From: Ziziphus jujuba
Taxonomy: Eukaryota > Streptophyta > Magnoliopsida > Rosales > Rhamnaceae
DNA length: 64,000 bases
Assembly: GCF_031755915.1 (NCBI RefSeq)
Contig: NC_083389.1
Location: 28,155,501 to 28,219,500 of the forward strand
Direction of reading: 5' to 3'
This document shows, piece by piece, positions 60,650 to 64,000 of this stretch. Within the stretch, counting starts at the first letter, position 1. Each line of letters starts with the position of its first letter. The translations under genes and the position numbers were made by a program. The notes under the pieces are model-generated. The model worked only from the letters and a program-made list of their open reading frames with translations, searched no databases and was not told the origin of the DNA.

Positions 60650-62000
60650 GGAGGCAGAGGAAGTCCACAGATACCGTAGGAGGGAGTGACATGGCTTTTA
60701 CGTGGTGAATTGTGTGGGATCAGTTTGCCACTCTTAAAAAGTTTTTTATGAGATCACGAGGGGCTGAGTATGCTATTATATTCGTTCTCTCAAGTAATTA
60801 CTATTGCTTTGCAACTCTGTTTTACTTTCATTTGGGAAATGGGGGCGTTGTTATCGAACTAAGCTGCAGTTACACAGTAGATAGAGATATAAAAAAGTCA
60901 GATGGTCGAGTCAGGAAACCACCATGTAACTTCCTCTGGGGAGTACACGGATAAAAGGTTACAGATTGACACCTGTAATTCAAGGAAGACCCAAAGAAAC
61001 TTATAATACTCCAACTTAAGATGAATGGGATGGGATCTAGAATATGCTCTCATAATCTCATTATCTTATCATTTATGGGCACCCAGACAAAAACTAACTA
61101 TCAACATGCACCTCGTTTACTTCCAAGCTAAATCTAAATCTTTCTGACTAATACTATTTCCTTTTCTTTATTTCATTCCTTCTTTCTAAAATAAAAACCT
61201 GTCAGCTTAGTTTTAAATATTGTGATTGACATTGTCTTTGTCATATAGTTATCTGTTCATATACTTTATAGATAGTTAAACCTCAATCAATGCAATGGTT
61301 TTCACACCCTTTAATTACTCAAGCATTCCAAAAACCGAGGGTTTTGTCTTATAAAATGAAGCCCTTCACGTCTCTGGATTCTTTGCAACAATTAAACCTG
61401 CACTTCTCTCTATGACTCTTTAGGAATACGGATACTCTATGAAGCTTCCACATGTGTAGGTATTATAAAGATGGAAAGCTATGGGGTTTACATGCTATGA
61501 GAAAATGTTTCCTTGTATTGAAATTGCCAATGTGTAATTGAATAGTGTGTTTTTTTTTTTTTTCTTTTTTTCGGGGTGGGTAATGTGTATTTGAATAGTT
61601 AGATACTGTTATAAGACCATCCCCTTCTAGTTTACTATTTACATGAGGAAGGTCACTTCAATCACCATACGCTTTCATTACTATTGTTATTTAGACCCAT
61701 ACGCTAAAATAACGTCGACAGAGTAGAGAGGGTATTTATACATACGCACTCAACCATTAATTTTTAACTTAACTTGACGGATGCGAGGATTGTATTTTAA
61801 TTTTAAGTTAAATGAGTCAACGTGTCCCACATGGTTGCAGACCCCATTAAAATAAAGGCTGCATTTATTTGCCCAACAATATCAGCTTCTTAAGGCAAGC
61901 CCGGTCCAAAGAGGAGCCTGGAAATAAGACTGGTGATGCCACCTACCCCCTCAATAATCCCAAATATAAAAATACCAACATGAAAAGTGAAAACCATTAG
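60650..62000. other. Spacer between the protease promoter and the DGAT3 3' end
   Basis: No coding sequence is supported. It has a poly-T run near 61551-61569. The left part should hold the protease promoter. The right edge (up to 62001) is where the 368-bp DGAT3 repeats begin. Confidence 0.5.
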
Positions 62001-62001
62001 G

Positions 62002-63841
62002 ATTTAGAATGAACCAAAAAGCAAGACACAGAAATGAATAATATAATTGCTATAAACTATTCTATTTACATTACTTATAAACTACTCAGCGGTTACAAAA
62101 AACTAATAATAATAATAAAAAAAAGGGGACTTTTGGACATCCCAACAACAGCATAAGACTTTCATGACATAAGACACCATATTTGCCCCCTTATTGGATC
62201 GACAAAGAGCCTAAGCCGTAGCTAAACTCAAATGTTTCCTCTCTTCCCCACATAAACCAGCCACAATACCATCCACATCTTCCAACCGAACCCCAATGCA
62301 TAAAGGGTTAGCTACAGTCTTAATAGAGTCATCTACTCCTATCTGCTTTTGAGTCTTCAAAACCCTCACATTTAGAATGAACCAAAAAGCAAGACACAGA
62401 AATGAATAATATAATTGCTATAAACTATTCTATTTACATTACTTATAAACTACTCAGCGGTTACAAAAAACTAATAATAATAATAAAAAAAAGGGGACTT
62501 TTGGACATCCCAACAACAGCATAAGACTTTCATGACATAAGACACCATATTTGCCCCCTTATTGGATCGACAAAGAGCCTAAGCCGTAGCTAAACTCAAA
62601 TGTTTCCTCTCTTCCCCACATAAACCAGCCACAATACCATCCACATCTTCCAACCGAACCCCAATGCATAAAGGGTTAGCTACAGTCTTAATAGAGTCAT
62701 CTACTCCTATCTGCTTTTGAGTCTTCAAAACCCTCACATTTAGAATGAACCAAAAAGCAAGACACAGAAATGAATAATATAATTGCTATAAACTATTCTA
62801 TTTACATTACTTATAAACTACTCAGCGGTTACAAAAAACTAATAATAATAATAAAAAAAAGGGGACTTTTGGACATCCCAACAACAGCATAAGACTTTCA
62901 TGACATAAGACACCATATTTGCCCCCTTATTGGATCGACAAAGAGCCTAAGCCGTAGCTAAACTCAAATGTTTCCTCTCTTCCCCACATAAACCAGCCAC
63001 AATACCATCCACATCTTCCAACCGAACCCCAATGCATAAAGGGTTAGCTACAGTCTTAATAGAGTCATCTACTCCTATCTGCTTTTGAGTCTTCAAAACC
63101 CTCACATTTAGAATGAACCAAAAAGCAAGACACAGAAATGAATAATATAATTGCTATAAACTATTCTATTTACATTACTTATAAACTACTCAGCGGTTAC
63201 AAAAAACTAATAATAATAATAAAAAAAAGGGGACTTTTGGACATCCCAACAACAGCATAAGACTTTCATGACATAAGACACCATATTTGCCCCCTTATTG
63301 GATCGACAAAGAGCCTAAGCCGTAGCTAAACTCAAATGTTTCCTCTCTTCCCCACATAAACCAGCCACAATACCATCCACATCTTCCAACCGAACCCCAA
63401 TGCATAAAGGGTTAGCTACAGTCTTAATAGAGTCATCTACTCCTATCTGCTTTTGAGTCTTCAAAACCCTCACATTTAGAATGAACCAAAAAGCAAGACA
63501 CAGAAATGAATAATATAATTGCTATAAACTATTCTATTTACATTACTTATAAACTACTCAGCGGTTACAAAAAACTAATAATAATAATAAAAAAAAGGGG
63601 ACTTTTGGACATCCCAACAACAGCATAAGACTTTCATGACATAAGACACCATATTTGCCCCCTTATTGGATCGACAAAGAGCCTAAGCCGTAGCTAAACT
63701 CAAATGTTTCCTCTCTTCCCCACATAAACCAGCCACAATACCATCCACATCTTCCAACCGAACCCCAATGCATAAAGGGTTAGCTACAGTCTTAATAGAG
63801 TCATCTACTCCTATCTGCTTTTGAGTCTTCAAAACCCTCAC
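62002..63841 (-). repeat. Five 368-bp tandem copies of the DGAT3 3' end
   Basis: The block starting atttagaatgaaccaaaaag occurs at 62002, 62370, 62738, 63106 and 63474, exactly 368 bases apart, and the copies look identical throughout, including an eight-A run and an (AAT)n stretch. Each unit contains, on the minus strand, about 49 final codons of DGAT3 (from VLKTQKQIGVDDSIKT to KHLSLATA and the stop) followed by about 215 bases of 3' UTR. Only the rightmost unit continues into the rest of the gene. Junctions share only a short att with both flanks, as in a duplication with microhomology. Transcription from the right would meet the stop in the first unit and place the other four in the 3' UTR. 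Confidence 0.97.
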
Positions 63842-64000
63842 ATTGGGACCATCTCTGCATTTTCCCATGCATTTACACCCTACAACAGCACCTTCCACTC
63901 CCATCACCCTCTCAAATTCTCCCAACAATGCTGCAGCTCCTGATTTCTTGCACTTGTTACCCATGCAGACTTCAATCCTTGTGGCGGACACTCCTCTAAG
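63683..64000 (-). CDS. DGAT3: Soluble diacylglycerol acyltransferase 3, C-terminal part (partial)
   Basis: DGAT3 is the soluble plant acyltransferase that makes triacylglycerol from diacylglycerol and acyl-CoA. Only the last ~105 residues are in the window; the frame is open to the right edge and the gene continues beyond it. The visible part is the thioredoxin-like [2Fe-2S] domain: EVCMGNKCKKSGAAALLGEF supplies two Cys, and GCKCMGKCRDGP supplies the rest of the cluster set (C-x4-C ... C-x-C-x3-C). The end is KHLSLATA and a TAG stop at 63683. A thioredoxin-like ferredoxin of another family is possible, but the Cys spacing and GPNVRVLKTQ fit DGAT3, and I recall DGAT3 lying near DHNAT1 in Arabidopsis. 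Its terminal segment is amplified in tandem immediately downstream. Confidence 0.85.
   Translation of the reverse strand, partial: LRGVSATRIEVCMGNKCKKSGAAALLGEFERVMGVEGAVVGCKCMGKCRDGPNVRVLKTQKQIGVDDSIKTVANPLCIGVRLEDVDGIVAGLCGEERKHLSLATA

Noticed and set aside
63683..63841. Five separate small genes, one per 368-bp unit
   Set aside because: Only the rightmost unit joins upstream coding sequence; in the other four the frame begins within 3' UTR sequence at the junction, with no start codon or promoter of its own.

Overview
This is nuclear DNA from a flowering plant, almost certainly a rosid eudicot. Rosaceae is plausible but not proven. The signs are AT-rich intergenic DNA full of microsatellites and homopolymers, multi-exon genes with short GT-AG introns, and plant-only families: a DRM3-type methyltransferase relative, a YTH/ECT m6A reader, the WW-domain DEAD-box helicase RH40, a phytepsin with a plant-specific insert, guanosine deaminase, peroxisomal DHNA-CoA thioesterases and soluble DGAT3. 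I recall two Arabidopsis neighbour pairs that look conserved here (DRM3 near ECT6; DGAT3 near DHNAT1), but I could not check this.

Layout, left to right. 1-2.3 kb: a satellite-like array with a period near 254 bp that contains an inversion. 2.7-5.3 kb (-): a MuDR/MULE transposase gene carrying two stop codons and one frameshift. 7.3-9.0 kb (-): an unresolved small gene. 9.7-15.1 kb (-): a DRM3 homologue with recognisable UBA and permuted methyltransferase exons but at least five reading-frame lesions. 15.97-17.92 kb (-): an F-box/LRR/FBD gene flanked by two copies of a block of roughly 0.75-0.95 kb derived from the DRM3 5' end. 20.2-24.3 kb (-): an ECT reader. 26.8-32.1 kb (-): RH40. 33.4-35.4 kb (+): a mitochondrial carrier, divergent from RH40. 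36.3-38.9 kb (+): ARF1 with a long 5' UTR intron. 39-47 kb: gene-poor DNA with one small DUF761-like gene (-) and three diverged copies of a dispersed repeat.

46.7-54.3 kb: a tandem duplication with a unit near 2.8 kb. Each unit holds a peroxisomal thioesterase (+) and a convergent small membrane-protein gene (-). Both thioesterases are intact and end in different peroxisomal targeting signals (SKL and AKL). Only the second membrane-protein copy is intact. 55.2-56.6 kb (+): guanosine deaminase. 57.0-60.3 kb (-): aspartic protease (phytepsin). 62.0-64.0 kb (-): the C-terminal end of DGAT3, whose last ~49 codons plus 3' UTR are present as five apparently identical 368-bp tandem copies.

The genes are mostly independent housekeeping functions: RNA metabolism (ECT, RH40), trafficking (ARF1), mitochondrial transport, purine catabolism (GSDA), phylloquinone synthesis (DHNAT), vacuolar proteolysis and lipid synthesis (DGAT3). 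I found no clearly new biological system. The most unusual structures are the DGAT3 3'-end amplification, the decayed DRM3 copy, the asymmetric fate of the duplicated thioesterase unit, and a candidate poison exon in RH40. Exon coordinates were worked out by eye from splice consensus and reading-frame continuity; where the exon lengths sum to an exact multiple of three I say so.
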